Part shown: piece by piece, positions 17,138 through 27,960 of the stretch
How positions within the stretch are numbered: position 1 is the first letter of the stretch
Layout of the letters: the number at the start of each line of letters is the position of its first letter
Translations under genes and position numbers: made by a program
The notes under the pieces: generated by a model
Seen by the model: the letters and a program-made list of their open reading frames with translations, nothing else
What the model was told of the DNA's origin: nothing
Database searches by the model: none
DNA from: Rhodoplanes serenus
GTDB taxonomy: Bacteria > Pseudomonadota > Alphaproteobacteria > Rhizobiales > Xanthobacteraceae
Direction of reading: 5' to 3'
Length of the DNA: 64,000 nt
Assembly: GCA_945893145.1 (NCBI GenBank)
Contig: CAMDDZ010000008.1
Location: forward strand, 1 to 64,000

Positions 17138-17725
17138 TTAAGGTTTCGGGTCGGTGCGCAGCCGCGCATAAAGCAGGTGGTCCTGCCACATGCCGTTAAT
17201 GCACAGATAGGCCCGGGCGTAACCTTCGCGGTGGAAGCCGGTGCGCTCGAGCAGCCGCACCGAGGCGACATTGGTCGGAATGCAGGCCGCTTCGACGCGA
17301 TGCAGCCGCAACAGGTCGAACGCCACCGGCAGCAACGCGCGCACCGCCGCCGTCATGTAGCCGCGCCGGGCGTGCGGCGCGCCGGCCCAGTAGCCGAGAC
17401 TGGCGGCCTGCGCGACCCCGCGCCGCACGTTGGCGAGCGCCAGCGCGCCGATCAGCGTGTTGTCTTCTTTGCGGAACATGAAGAACGGATAGGCCTGATC
17501 AGTGCGCATGTCCTCGGCATAGCGCCGCATGCGCTGACGGAACGAGGCCCGCGTGAGATCGTCGGCCGGCCAGGTCGGCTCCCATGGCGTGAGAAAGTCG
17601 CGGCTCGCTTCACGCAGCTGCGCCCACTGTGCGTAGTCGCTCATCTGCGGCGTTTTCAGCACCACGCCATCGCCGTTGACAGGCGGGAGCGCCTCGGGCG
17701 AGCTGATGGAGCGGAACAGCGCCAT
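17138..17725 (-). CDS. GNAT N-acetyltransferase (RimJ/RimL-like)
   Basis: The 195-residue protein has the GNAT fold of the ribosomal-protein/alanine N-acetyltransferase group: PQMSDYAQWAQLREASRDFLTPWEP, GYWAGAPHARRGYMTAAVRALLPVAF (acetyl-CoA loop) and RVEAACIPTNVASVRLLERTGFHREG. RimJ-type enzymes acetylate the N-terminal residue of ribosomal proteins, but the true substrate here is unknown. It lies 16 bases after the M16 peptidase and is probably the last gene of the thrC operon. An M16-GNAT neighbourhood is common in related genomes. Confidence 0.88.
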   Translation of the reverse strand: MALFRSISSPEALPPVNGDGVVLKTPQMSDYAQWAQLREASRDFLTPWEPTWPADDLTRASFRQRMRRYAEDMRTDQAYPFFMFRKEDNTLIGALALANVRRGVAQAASLGYWAGAPHARRGYMTAAVRALLPVAFDLLRLHRVEAACIPTNVASVRLLERTGFHREGYARAYLCINGMWQDHLLYARLRTDPKP

Positions 17726-17741
17726 GGGATGCTCTTTAAGC

Positions 17742-19013
17742 CTAAGCTGCGCGGGTCGCCAAGCCGTCGAAGATCGACGCCGCGGCGTCGAGCCCCTTGC
17801 CCGGCCCGAGTGCCGCGATCGCCGGACGGCCGCGTCCGATCAGTCCACGGCCGGCGGCGCGCGCGCTTTCCACCGTCACTGCATCGACCTTCGCGATGAT
17901 CTCGTGGAGCGGAATCGGACGGCCATAGGCCAACATCTGACTGGCAAGCTGTTGGGCGCGCGCGTTGCAGCTTTCCAGTGCCATCAGCAGGCCCGCCTTC
18001 ATCTGCGCCTTGGCGCGGGCGACCTCCGCCTCGTTGAGGTCGTTCGCCGCTGCCGCCATCTCGCCGACCACGACCCGCATCAACTCATCGGCGTCGGCCG
18101 CGTCGGTGCCGGAATAGAGGCTGAACACGCCGGTGTCGGTGTAGGGCGCGTGATAGCAATAGATCGCGTAGCAGAGGCCGCGCTTCTCACGCACCTCCTG
18201 AAACAACCGCGATGACATGCCGCCGCCGAGCACCGCCGAATAGACCTGAAGGCTGTAGAGGTCGGGATGACGCTGCGGCAGGCCTTCGAGGGCGACCGCA
18301 ATATGGACCTGCTCGAGATCGCGCGCCTCGAGCCGCGCGCCGCCGCCGAAGCGCGCCGCCTGGGGCGTCGGCGCTTTAGGCCCATTAAACCCGCCGAAGC
18401 GCCGCTCCACCTCAGCGACCACCGCGGCGTGATCGACCGCCCCGGTCGCGACCACCACCATGTCGGGGCCGCGATAATTGCGCTCGAGATAGGTGCGCAG
18501 GTTGCGGTCCTTGAACGAGCGCACGGTTTCCGGCGTGCCCATGATGGGGCGCCCGACCGGCTGCTCCGGAAACGCCTGCGCCTGGAGGAAGTCGAAGATC
18601 AAATCGTCGGGCGTGTCCTCAACGGCGCCAATCTCCTGCACGATGACGTTTTTCTCGCGCTCCAGCTCGGCCGGATCGAAGGTCGGGTTGGACAGGATGT
18701 CGGCGATAACGTCGAGCGCCAGCGGAACGTCGGCCTTGAGCACCCGCGCGTAATAGGCGGTGGTTTCGACGCTGGTGGCCGCGTTGATGTCGCCGCCGAC
18801 CGTTTCGATCTCCTCGGCGATCTGGCGCGCGGTGCGGCGCTTGGTGCCCTTGAACGCCATATGTTCGAGCAAATGTGAAATGCCGTGTTCGTCAGGCAAT
18901 TCATCGCGGCTGCCCGAACCGATCCAGCAACCGAGCGCCGCGGTTTGCAGATGCGGCATGTCGTCGGTAACGACCGCGAGACCTGACGGCAGGCGGGTGA
19001 CTTCGACGCTCAT
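17742..19013 (-). CDS. M16-family zinc metallopeptidase (processing-peptidase-like)
   Basis: The 423-residue protein has the inverted zinc motif HLLEH (His47, Glu50, His51 within GISHLLEHMAFKGT) of pitrilysin/MPP-like peptidases. The downstream Glu lies in the TAYYARVLKADVP region. The inactive-type C-terminal half carries the SSRLFQEVREKRGLCYAIY signature. Length matches single-chain PqqL/MPP-beta-like enzymes of alphaproteobacteria. Its start overlaps the 3' end of thrC by 4 bases, indicating co-translation. The physiological substrate is unknown. Confidence 0.93.
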   Translation of the reverse strand: MSVEVTRLPSGLAVVTDDMPHLQTAALGCWIGSGSRDELPDEHGISHLLEHMAFKGTKRRTARQIAEEIETVGGDINAATSVETTAYYARVLKADVPLALDVIADILSNPTFDPAELEREKNVIVQEIGAVEDTPDDLIFDFLQAQAFPEQPVGRPIMGTPETVRSFKDRNLRTYLERNYRGPDMVVVATGAVDHAAVVAEVERRFGGFNGPKAPTPQAARFGGGARLEARDLEQVHIAVALEGLPQRHPDLYSLQVYSAVLGGGMSSRLFQEVREKRGLCYAIYCYHAPYTDTGVFSLYSGTDAADADELMRVVVGEMAAAANDLNEAEVARAKAQMKAGLLMALESCNARAQQLASQMLAYGRPIPLHEIIAKVDAVTVESARAAGRGLIGRGRPAIAALGPGKGLDAAASIFDGLATRAA

Positions 19014-20425
19014 GCCGCGGCTCCTTCACGCGCGGCACGACTCGCCGCCAAGATGAAACGTTCAACCACGCCCTGATCGGCGATCAAGGGCGTAAAGCGT
19101 TCTTCGCGATCGGGCAGATCGGCGAGCCAATCCGGCAACGGCGGCCGCGTGCCGCAGGCCGCCTCGACCGCATCGGGGAACTTGGCGGCGTGGGCGGTGC
19201 CGAGCACGATCATCGGCACGGTCGGGTCACGCACTTCCTTTTCGGCCACCGCGACACCGACGGCGGTGTGCGGATCGACGAAGCGGCCGGTCTCGCGCAG
19301 CGCCGTGCGGATGGTGGCCGCGACCTCCTCTTCATCGGCACGATCGGCGGTGAACAAGGCGCGGACATCAGACAGCGCGCGGGTCGAGATCGAGAAGCGA
19401 CGCGACTGCGCGAGCGAGCCCATCAGCTTGCGGATCGTCGCCGCGTCGCGGCCGGACGCTTCGAACAGCAGCCGCTCGAAATTCGACGACACCTGAATGT
19501 CCATCGAGGGCGACGACGTCGCGATCACGTCGCGCACCTCATAGGCGCCGGTCGCGAGCGCGCGCACCAGGATGTCGTTGACATTGGTTGCGACCACGAG
19601 GCGATCGATCGGCAGACCCATACGCTCAGCAACATAGCCAGCGAACACATCGCCGAAATTCCCGGTCGGCACCGTAAACGCGACCTTGCGCTGCGGCGAG
19701 CCGAGCGTCACCGCGGACGTGAAGTAATAGACCACCTGCGCGACGATGCGTGCCCAGTTGATCGAATTGACGCCGGAGAGCCGGACCCGATCGCGGAAGG
19801 CGTGATGGTTGAACATGCCCTTCACGAGCGCCTGGCAATCGTCGAAGGTGCCCTCGATCTCGAGCGCGTGCACGTTTGCGTCGGTGGCCGTGGTCATCAT
19901 GCGGCGCTGAACGTCGGAGACGCGACCGGCCGGGAACAGCACGAACAGATCGGTGCGATCGCGGCCGCGGAAGGCTTCAACCGCGGCGCCGCCGGTGTCG
20001 CCCGAGGTCGCCACCACGATGGTGGTGCGCTCGCCGCGCGCCGCCAGCGCGTGATCCATCAGCCGCGCCAGGAACTGCATGGCGACGTCCTTGAAGGCGA
20101 GCGTCGGGCCGTGGAACAGCTCAAGCAGGAAGGTGTTCACGCCGAGCTGCACGACCGGCGCAACCGCCGGATGGCGAAACATGCCATAGGCCTCGCGCGC
20201 CATGCGCGACAGGTCAGCGTCGGAAATCAGACCGCCCACGAACGGCTTGACGATCTCGACCGCGACCTCGGCGTAGGGCCGGCCGACGAAGCTCGCGATC
20301 GCCTGCGGGGAGAAGCGCGGCCAAGCCTCTGGCACGTAAAGCCCGCCGTCGCGGGCCAGGCCCGCAAGGGTCACGTCAATGAAGCCGAGCGGCGGGGCTT
20401 CGCCGCGGGTGGACACATAACGCAC
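19010..20425 (-). CDS. thrC: Threonine synthase
   Basis: The 471-residue PLP enzyme converts O-phosphohomoserine to threonine. The start VRYVSTRGEAPPLGF is the usual N-terminus, so the GTG at 20425 (preceded by AAGGA) is chosen over an upstream in-frame ATG at 20464. The PLP lysine is Lys112 in FHGPTLAFKDVAMQFLA, and the phosphate-binding stretch ATSGDTGGAAVEAF follows. It heads a minus-strand operon with the M16 peptidase and GNAT genes. Confidence 0.95.
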   Translation of the reverse strand: MRYVSTRGEAPPLGFIDVTLAGLARDGGLYVPEAWPRFSPQAIASFVGRPYAEVAVEIVKPFVGGLISDADLSRMAREAYGMFRHPAVAPVVQLGVNTFLLELFHGPTLAFKDVAMQFLARLMDHALAARGERTTIVVATSGDTGGAAVEAFRGRDRTDLFVLFPAGRVSDVQRRMMTTATDANVHALEIEGTFDDCQALVKGMFNHHAFRDRVRLSGVNSINWARIVAQVVYYFTSAVTLGSPQRKVAFTVPTGNFGDVFAGYVAERMGLPIDRLVVATNVNDILVRALATGAYEVRDVIATSSPSMDIQVSSNFERLLFEASGRDAATIRKLMGSLAQSRRFSISTRALSDVRALFTADRADEEEVAATIRTALRETGRFVDPHTAVGVAVAEKEVRDPTVPMIVLGTAHAAKFPDAVEAACGTRPPLPDWLADLPDREERFTPLIADQGVVERFILAASRAAREGAAA

Positions 20426-20512
20426 GGTCGATCCTTGGGGCGCGCGGAGGGACACTAGAGGCAACCCCCGGCTTTCACAAGGAAGCGGCTAATTCCTTGA
20501 TTTTCCTAAAAA

Positions 20513-21298
20513 TTAGGCCTTTTCGCCACCCTCCATCGGGGCCGCCTTGGCCTCGCGTTGGCGGCTACGCACCCAGAAAGCAAAGACCGCCACGAGGACA
20601 CCCGCGAGGCCATACCAGGTGATCGCATATTGCAGATGATTATTTGGCAGATTGACCTTCATCCGCCCAGGCTTCGGCAAGCCGCCGGACGGAACCGGCT
20701 CCTCCATCTCGACGTAGAACGGCGCGACCGCGCCCCAATTCTTGCGCACCGCCATCGCCATCTGATCGCGCACGAACCAGAGATCGTCGCGGGCGCTGTA
20801 GTCGCTGTCGAACCAGCCAGGCTGATCCGGCCAGCGCAGAACGCCGACGACACCGACCGGCCCTCCCGGCAGCGCGGCTGGCGGCGTCGTGGCGGTCGGA
20901 TGAGCCGCCGGCGCATAGCCGCGATTGACCACCACCACGCTGCCGTCAGGCAGCCGCGCGGGAGCGAACACGAAATAGCCCGGCGCCTTGATGTCATCGC
21001 GCAGCGAGGTGCCGCCGGTGAACAGCCGGGCCTCGCGCTGCGACGGACCCTGGCCGGGCAAAAATTCGGCGCGGAAGGTGACGCGGCGGAACTCGGATTC
21101 CGAACGGTCGAGCGTCGCCCAGCTTTGCGGCGGCGGCAGCGGTTGGGGCGGCGCATCGAGCTGCCGTGTCAGGTTCGCGATCAGCCCCTCTTTCCACGCC
21201 TTGCGCTCAAGCTGCCAGGTGCCAAGACCCAGAAGCACGACAAAGCCCGCGAGCGCGAACAGGCTCGGCAGCAGGAGGCGCGCGCGAATCGCGCTCAC
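20513..21298 (-). CDS. SURF1-family cytochrome oxidase assembly protein
   Basis: The 261-residue protein follows the SURF1 plan: N-terminal helix (LLLPSLFALAGFVVLLGLGTWQLERKAWKE, with the signature LGTWQLERK), a periplasmic domain, and a C-terminal helix (YAITWYGLAGVLVAVFAFWV). The motif NNHLQYAITWYGLA is diagnostic. SURF1 helps insert heme a into subunit I. The GTG at 21298 overlaps the stop of the DUF983 gene by three bases, so the two are translationally coupled at the end of the oxidase cluster. Confidence 0.92.
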   Translation of the reverse strand: MSAIRARLLLPSLFALAGFVVLLGLGTWQLERKAWKEGLIANLTRQLDAPPQPLPPPQSWATLDRSESEFRRVTFRAEFLPGQGPSQREARLFTGGTSLRDDIKAPGYFVFAPARLPDGSVVVVNRGYAPAAHPTATTPPAALPGGPVGVVGVLRWPDQPGWFDSDYSARDDLWFVRDQMAMAVRKNWGAVAPFYVEMEEPVPSGGLPKPGRMKVNLPNNHLQYAITWYGLAGVLVAVFAFWVRSRQREAKAAPMEGGEKA

Positions 21299-21678
21299 GG
21301 AGAGCCGGCCCCCGGCCGGCTCTCCGCAGCCTTGTGGTGGTATTGCAGCGCGATCATCAATCCCTTCATGGATCGCAGCGGCAAAAGCGTGGTCGCCAGA
21401 ATCAGCGGCCCCCACAGCAGCGCATGGACCCAGAACGGCGGCGCGTAGAGCACTTCTGTAATCAGCGCGCTGCCGACCACGATGATACCGGCAAAAAAGA
21501 TCACGAACACCGCCGGCCCGTCGCCGGCATCCGCGAAGTCGTATTCGAGTCCGCACGCTTCGCAGCGCGGCCGCAGATCGAGGAAGCCCGCAAACAGCCG
21601 TCCCTTGCCGCAGCGTGGGCAGCGGCACGCGAGCCCAGTGCGAAACGGCGACAGCGGCGGCGGGTTCATGTCGTTCAT
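21295..21678 (-). CDS. DUF983 membrane protein with zinc-ribbon N-terminus
   Basis: The 127-residue protein has CRCPRCGKGRLF...RCEACG, a four-cysteine zinc-ribbon-like motif, followed by two helices (VFVIFFAGIIVVGSALITEV and a second ending LPLRSMKGLMIALQYHHKA). DUF983 genes regularly sit beside SURF1 and ctaE in alphaproteobacteria, which suggests an oxidase-assembly role not yet defined. The ATG at 21678 follows AAGGCG. A hairpin lies between it and ctaE. Confidence 0.85.
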   Translation of the reverse strand: MNDMNPPPLSPFRTGLACRCPRCGKGRLFAGFLDLRPRCEACGLEYDFADAGDGPAVFVIFFAGIIVVGSALITEVLYAPPFWVHALLWGPLILATTLLPLRSMKGLMIALQYHHKAAESRPGAGSP

Positions 21679-21696
21679 ATCGCCTTCATAACGCAA

Positions 21697-21722
21697 AAGG
21701 GGGCAGCTTGCGCCGCCCCCTT
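21697..21722 (-). terminator. Hairpin with T-run after ctaE
   Basis: AAGGGGGC and GCCCCCTT form an 8-bp stem round a 10-base loop, 20 bases after the ctaE stop. On the minus strand it is followed by further Ts (CCCCCTTTTGCG). It could end most oxidase transcripts and lower expression of the DUF983/SURF1 pair downstream. Confidence 0.6.
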
Positions 21723-21742
21723 GGTTTCGAATTGTTGCACCG

Positions 21743-22612
21743 TCAGTGCGCGAGAGGCGTTCCTGCACCCCAGACGTAGATAGCGGCGAACAGGAACAGC
21801 CACACCACGTCGACGAAGTGCCAGTACCAGGCGCAGAACTCGAAGCCGAGATGCTGCGTCGGCGTAAAGTGCCCGGCGTAGGCGCGGATCAGGCATACGA
21901 TCAGGAACGTGGTGCCGATCAGCACGTGCGCGCCGTGGAAGCCGGTCGCCATGAAGAAGGTGGCGCCGTAGATGTGGCCCGAATAGGTGAACGCGGCATG
22001 GGCGTATTCGTAGGCTTGCACGCAGGTGAAGGTGGCGCCGAGCAGGATCGTCAGCCACAGGCCGTTGATCAGGCCCTTGCGGTCGCCGTGCAACAGCGCG
22101 TGGTGCGCCCAGGTAACGGTCGTACCCGAGGTGAGCAGGATCAGCGTGTTAAGCAGCGGCAGATGCCACGGATCGAAGGTGCCGCGGAAATGCTGGCCGT
22201 CCGGACTCGGATGCGGCGGCCAGACGTGACCGATCAGATCGCCGCGCATGAACTGATGGATGTCGCTCGGGAACAGCGCGGTGCTGAAATAGGCCCAGAA
22301 CCAGGCGACGAAGAACATCACCTCGGAGGCGATGAACAGGATCATGCCGTAGCGATGGGAAATCTGGACGACGCGGGTGTGGTAGCCGCCGTGCTCGGCC
22401 TCCTGCACCACGTCGCGCCACCAGCTCAGCATGGTGTAGAGCACGCCGATGAGCCCTGCGAAGAACAGCAGGGGCGCCATCGCGAACATCTTGTGCATCC
22501 AAGTGATAAGGCCGACCGCCATCACAAAGACCGATATCGAGCCGACGATCGGCCACGGCGACGGATCGACGAGGTGGTAGTCGTGGTGAGGCTTGGCGTG
22601 ACCGTCGGCCAT
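21743..22612 (-). CDS. ctaE: Cytochrome c oxidase subunit III
   Basis: The 289-residue protein has seven helices. Conserved COX3 segments include [57 protein letters not shown] and [21 protein letters not shown]. The C-terminal [19 protein letters not shown] is also typical. It is part of the aa3-type oxidase whose other subunits lie upstream, and is separated from ctaG by 22 bases. Confidence 0.97.
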   Translation of the reverse strand: MADGHAKPHHDYHLVDPSPWPIVGSISVFVMAVGLITWMHKMFAMAPLLFFAGLIGVLYTMLSWWRDVVQEAEHGGYHTRVVQISHRYGMILFIASEVMFFVAWFWAYFSTALFPSDIHQFMRGDLIGHVWPPHPSPDGQHFRGTFDPWHLPLLNTLILLTSGTTVTWAHHALLHGDRKGLINGLWLTILLGATFTCVQAYEYAHAAFTYSGHIYGATFFMATGFHGAHVLIGTTFLIVCLIRAYAGHFTPTQHLGFEFCAWYWHFVDVVWLFLFAAIYVWGAGTPLAH

Positions 22613-22634
22613 GTGTCTCGGCTCCGTTTAGATC

Positions 22635-23234
22635 TTAAATTCGTCCCGGCGCTTTAGCCGGCGTGTTGTCCGCCACCGGCCGGTACGGCTCGCGCTGCGG
22701 AAAGAAGCTGTAAGACAACGTGATGGTGTTGACATCGACGCCGTCGGCATCTTTCGCCATCGCCGGATCGACATAGAACACCACCGCCATCTCGCGCTTC
22801 TCGCCGGCCTTGAGCCGTTGCTCGGTGAAGCAGAAGCAGTTGATCTTCTGAAAAAAGGCGCCGACGTTGAGCGGCGTGACGTTGTAGGCAGCGACGCCGG
22901 CTGTCTCGCGCGCCGACTCGTTGACCACGGTGTATTCGACGGTCACCACCTCGCCGAGGCGGACATCGATCGAGGTGCGCTCGGGGCCAAACCGCCACGG
23001 CAGCCCGCCGCCCACATTGGCGTCGAACCGCACCGTCACGACGCGGTCGAGCACATTGGCCGGAGCCGCTGTCGCGACTTGCGTGGTGCCGTTGAAACCG
23101 GTGGCGCGGCAGAACCAGTTGTAGAGCGGCACTGCCGCGTAGGCCATGCTGACCATCAACGCAACGAACACGCCGCAGGACGCGGCGACCAGGATGTCGC
23201 GTTTGCGGGCAGGTGCTGCGGAGCGCTCGGTCAT
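22635..23234 (-). CDS. ctaG: Cytochrome c oxidase assembly protein CtaG (Cox11)
   Basis: The 199-residue copper chaperone delivers CuB to subunit I. It has an N-terminal helix ([37 protein letters not shown]) and a periplasmic Ig-like domain. The copper-binding motif is intact ([16 protein letters not shown]). The C-terminus [20 protein letters not shown] is slightly extended. The position between the small CoxF-like gene and ctaE is the usual one. Confidence 0.96.
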   Translation of the reverse strand: MTERSAAPARKRDILVAASCGVFVALMVSMAYAAVPLYNWFCRATGFNGTTQVATAAPANVLDRVVTVRFDANVGGGLPWRFGPERTSIDVRLGEVVTVEYTVVNESARETAGVAAYNVTPLNVGAFFQKINCFCFTEQRLKAGEKREMAVVFYVDPAMAKDADGVDVNTITLSYSFFPQREPYRPVADNTPAKAPGRI

Positions 23235-23238
23235 GATG

Positions 23239-23415
23239 TCACAACGGCCTGACGAGGACTCCGGGTCCCTTCACCAAGGTGACCGCCCAAATCAGGATCG
23301 CAAACACCCCCAGCGCCAGTGCTATGGCAATCGAGCGCGCGCGACGGCGGCGCAACTGCTCTGGCGTCAACACGATCCCGGGTTCGTTGGGCTTTTCATC
23401 CATCGCCAGGCTCAT
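23239..23415 (-). CDS. Small oxidase-cluster membrane protein (CoxF-like)
   Basis: This 58-residue protein ([28 protein letters not shown]..., one helix [20 protein letters not shown]) sits between ctaB and ctaG. Its ATG overlaps the ctaB stop (ATGA). The VLTPEQxRRRRxRSIAxAL pattern matches the short protein found at this exact place in rhizobial cta operons, often named CoxF. The function is unproven, though it may be a small assembly factor or subunit. An in-frame ATG at 23403 would give 54 residues. Confidence 0.8.
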   Translation of the reverse strand: MSLAMDEKPNEPGIVLTPEQLRRRRARSIAIALALGVFAILIWAVTLVKGPGVLVRPL

Positions 23416-24388
23416 CCCAACACTCGGCCGAACGGAGCGCCGACGCCTTGCATCCCCAGCACCCGCTCGACCAGGAGCGCGGCGAACAAGACGAAGAGAT
23501 AGAGGATCGAGAACGTAAAGAGCTGCTTGGCGGTGCGTTCCACGGCGGGGCCTTCGGACGCGCACAGCCGCAACCCTAGCGCCACCATCGCGGCACCGCC
23601 GAGGATCGACACCACGCCGAACGGCCATCCGGCATAACCCAGCAGCCACGGCGACGCGCCGACCGGCGCAAGCACCAGCGAATAAATCAGGATCTGCCGC
23701 CGCGTCTCGTTCGAGCCCGCGACCACCGGCAGCATCGGGATGCCGGCGCGCGCATATTCGTCGGCGCGGCCAAGCCCAAGCGCCCAGAAGTGCGGCGGCG
23801 TCCAGAAGAAGATGATGAGAAACAGCAGGATCGGCTCGATGCCGATGCTGCCGGTCGCCGCCGCCCAGCCGATCACGGGCGGGAATGCGCCCGCCGCCCC
23901 ACCGATGACGATGTTCAGCGGCGTCGAGCGCTTGAGCCACATCGTATAGATGACGGCATAGAAGAAGATCGTGAAGGCGAGCAGGCCCGCGGCCAGCAGG
24001 TTGATCATCAGGCCGAGGAACACGATTGCAAAGCCCGCGAGCACAATGCCGAAGGCCAGTGCCTCACCGGGCTGCACGCGCCCGGCCGGAATGGGCCGGT
24101 CCAACGTGCGCGCCATCTTGGCGTCGATGTCGGCGTCGTACCACATGTTGAGCGCGCCGGCAGCGCCGGCGCCGACCGCGATACAGAACAGTGCAAAGAA
24201 GCCGAGCACCGGATGCAGATGGCCCGGCGCGACCACAAGACCCACCAGCGCCGTGAACACCACGAGCGACATCACCCGCGGTTTAAGCAGGGCGATATAG
24301 TCGCCGACGCCGGCCATGCTCGGTTCGGCATAGACGCCGCCGGTACGCATCGGCTGGGCCAGATCGGCGCTTTCGCTCGTGAGCGACA

Positions 24389-24389
<1 letters not shown>
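23412..24389 (-). CDS. ctaB: Protoheme IX farnesyltransferase (heme o synthase)
   Basis: The 325-residue UbiA-fold prenyltransferase makes heme o for heme a synthesis. It has the Asp-rich substrate motif [21 protein letters not shown] and a second motif near [24 protein letters not shown]. The nine-helix profile is normal. The ATG at 24389 overlaps the ctaD stop (TGATG). Upstream in-frame codons run into ctaD and are not part of the protein. Confidence 0.96.
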
Positions 24390-26008
<1,619 letters not shown>

Positions 26009-26048
26009 CTAACCCTTCGACTTTGCTTTGTCGCCCGCTGATGTTTCG

Positions 26049-26888
26049 TTACCGCGCCGCCGCAAGCGCAGTCGGGCGCTCGCTGTCGGTGCTGGCGTAT
26101 TTCTTTTTCGCCTGCTCGAGCCAGGTGGCGTAATCCTTATCGCTCACCACCCGCACCACGATTGGCATGTAGGCGTGGTCCTTGCCGCAAAGCTCCGAGC
26201 ACTGGCCGTAATAGACGCCCTCGCGATTCGCCTTGAACCAGGTCTCGTTGAGCCGGCCCGGAATCGCGTCGATCTTGATGCCGAACGAGGGCACCGCGAA
26301 GGCGTGGATCACCTCGGCGCCGATGACTTGGACGCGAATGTTCTTGTTGACCGGCACCACCATCTCGTTGTCGACCGCGAGCAAGCGCGGCTGTTCGCAC
26401 TTGATGCGCTCCCGATCGCAAGCCAGCAATGAGTCGAACTCGAACTTGGAGTCCGGATAGTTGTAGCTCCAGAACCACTGCTTGCCGATCGCCTTCACGG
26501 TGACGTCGGCCGGCGGAATGGTGGTTTGCAGGAACAAAAGCTTGAATGACGGCACCGCGATGGCGACCAGAATGACCACCGGGACCAACGTCCAGAGCAC
26601 TTCGATGAATGTGTTATGCGTGGTCTTCGACGGCGTCGGATTGGCCCGCGCGTTGAAACGAAAGATCACAATCAGCAGCAGCACCAGCACGAAGGCCGTG
26701 ATGGCGACGATCAGCCAAAGCAGGACGTTGTGAAACCAGGTGATGTCGTCCATCACCTGCGTCGCCGATTGCTGGAAGCCCATCTGCCAGGGCGAAGGCT
26801 GACCCATGCCGGCGAGCGCCACTCCGCCACCCGCCACCAAGAACACGATCGCAGCCGCTACCGCGGCCAACCGTTTGTGCACCAGCAT
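26049..26888 (-). CDS. ctaC: Cytochrome c oxidase subunit II
   Basis: The 279-residue protein has a signal peptide (AAAIVFLVAGGGVALA), two helices and a cupredoxin domain. The binuclear CuA site is complete in GQCSELCGKDHAYMPIVVRV, with the upstream His in IHAFAVPSFGIK. It accepts electrons from cytochrome c in the periplasm. It is the first gene of the oxidase cluster and is transcribed divergently from the IalB gene. Confidence 0.97.
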   Translation of the reverse strand: MLVHKRLAAVAAAIVFLVAGGGVALAGMGQPSPWQMGFQQSATQVMDDITWFHNVLLWLIVAITAFVLVLLLIVIFRFNARANPTPSKTTHNTFIEVLWTLVPVVILVAIAVPSFKLLFLQTTIPPADVTVKAIGKQWFWSYNYPDSKFEFDSLLACDRERIKCEQPRLLAVDNEMVVPVNKNIRVQVIGAEVIHAFAVPSFGIKIDAIPGRLNETWFKANREGVYYGQCSELCGKDHAYMPIVVRVVSDKDYATWLEQAKKKYASTDSERPTALAAAR

Positions 26889-27247
26889 CGTCTTGTTCGC
26901 TCCTTCGGCGAAAATCGGTCGTGACGCGTCCGAGCCGCACCGGCCAGCTTTATGCAGGTCAATGCCCGCTTCCGGATAGCGCCCAAAGGGCGGGCGTGGA
27001 TCGGCAGGCGGTGCGGCGGGAGGGGGCTTCCCGCGCCTCTCAAACCATAATTCTGGCGCACTCGCAATGTGCCTGGGTGTGGGTTCGATGCGACTATCTG
27101 TTTATAGCGCCGGACCGGCATGCTGGCGCCCTTGCGTCCTTGACATGCCAGGGCCGCCATGTACGTGAAGCGCATGTCGCTGCGGTTGTCTTGGAGGTCG
27201 TGATTCGCGTCGGGCGATGGGTTTCCAGCCAGCCAGAGGACTGGATC
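26889..27247. other. Divergent intergenic region between ctaC and the IalB gene
   Basis: About 360 bases lie between two divergent starts and should hold both promoters. No convincing FNR/FixK box or paired -35/-10 was found. A TTGACA at 27139 or thereabouts lacks a good -10 at the right spacing. No credible ORF was seen. Confidence 0.4.
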
Positions 27248-27793
27248 ATGGGTCAATTCGGCGATCACAGGCATATCGGCATTCGATCACGGGTCGCACC
27301 GTGGTCGTTGGGCGCAGCATTCCTGATTGCGCTCGTTTTGGGCACGGCGGGCCAAGCCTTGGCCCAGGGTGCCGTGCGTTCGGTGCATAACGACTGGCAG
27401 GTCCGGTGCGACACCCCGCCCGGAGCCCAATCCGAGCAGTGCGCGCTGATGCAGAGCGTGACCGCCGACGACCGGCCCAACATCGGGCTGACCGTGATCG
27501 TGCTCAAGACCGCCGACAAGAAGACCCGGCTGATGCGGGTGATCGCGCCCCCCGGGGTGCTGCTGCCGTCCGGCCTGGGGCTCAAGGTCGATAGCGCTGA
27601 GGTGGGCCGCGCCGGCTTCGTGCGCTGCGTGCCCAACGGCTGCGTCGCCGAAGTGATCATGGACGATCAATTGATCCAGAAGCTTCGCACCGGCCAAACC
27701 GCGACCTTCATCATCTTCCAGACCCCCGAAGAGGGCATCGGGCTCCCGATGAGCCTGAAGGGGTTCGGCGAAGGCTTCGACAAGCTGCCCTGA
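27248..27793 (+). CDS. Invasion-associated locus B (IalB) family protein
   Basis: The 181-residue secreted protein has a signal peptide ending AQALAQ near residue 40. The IalB domain follows: HNDWQVRCD, the EQCALMQ segment, then VPNGCVAEVIMDDQLIQKLRTGQTATFIIFQ. Four cysteines (54, 65, 127, 132) probably pair as disulfides. Bartonella IalB promotes erythrocyte entry, while the many homologues in free-living rhizobia have unknown periplasmic roles. The ATG at 27248 is preferred to much longer upstream in-frame starts because the signal peptide follows directly. Confidence 0.88.
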   Translation: MGQFGDHRHIGIRSRVAPWSLGAAFLIALVLGTAGQALAQGAVRSVHNDWQVRCDTPPGAQSEQCALMQSVTADDRPNIGLTVIVLKTADKKTRLMRVIAPPGVLLPSGLGLKVDSAEVGRAGFVRCVPNGCVAEVIMDDQLIQKLRTGQTATFIIFQTPEEGIGLPMSLKGFGEGFDKLP

Positions 27794-27805
27794 ACCTCGG
27801 CTGTC

Positions 27806-27928
27806 ATCGCCCGCGAAGCTTGTCCCTGCGAAGGTGGGCGATCCAGGACCCTCCACCGCATTCCGCCGGATGGCCTCGCCTCCTACGCTTGATCCATGGA
27901 TACTGGATGCTCCTCCGCCTTCGCGGAG
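27806..27928. repeat. Intergenic palindromic repeat
   Basis: Two inverted repeats lie between the IalB and dehydrogenase genes. ATCGCCC (27806-27812) pairs with GGGCGAT (27836-27842), and CTCCGC (27913-27918) pairs with GCGGAG (27923-27928). The wording (GTCATCGCCCGCGAA...GGGCGATCCAG) is like the dispersed intergenic repeats of Bradyrhizobium-type genomes. No second copy was found in this window. Confidence 0.45.
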
Positions 27929-27960
27929 CATGACACCATCTTTGTGAATGGAGCCGTTGC

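Noticed and set aside
27130-27180. TTGACA as a promoter for the IalB gene
   Set aside because: The hexamer is good, but the base string at 16-18 spacing (TACGTG) is not a convincing -10.
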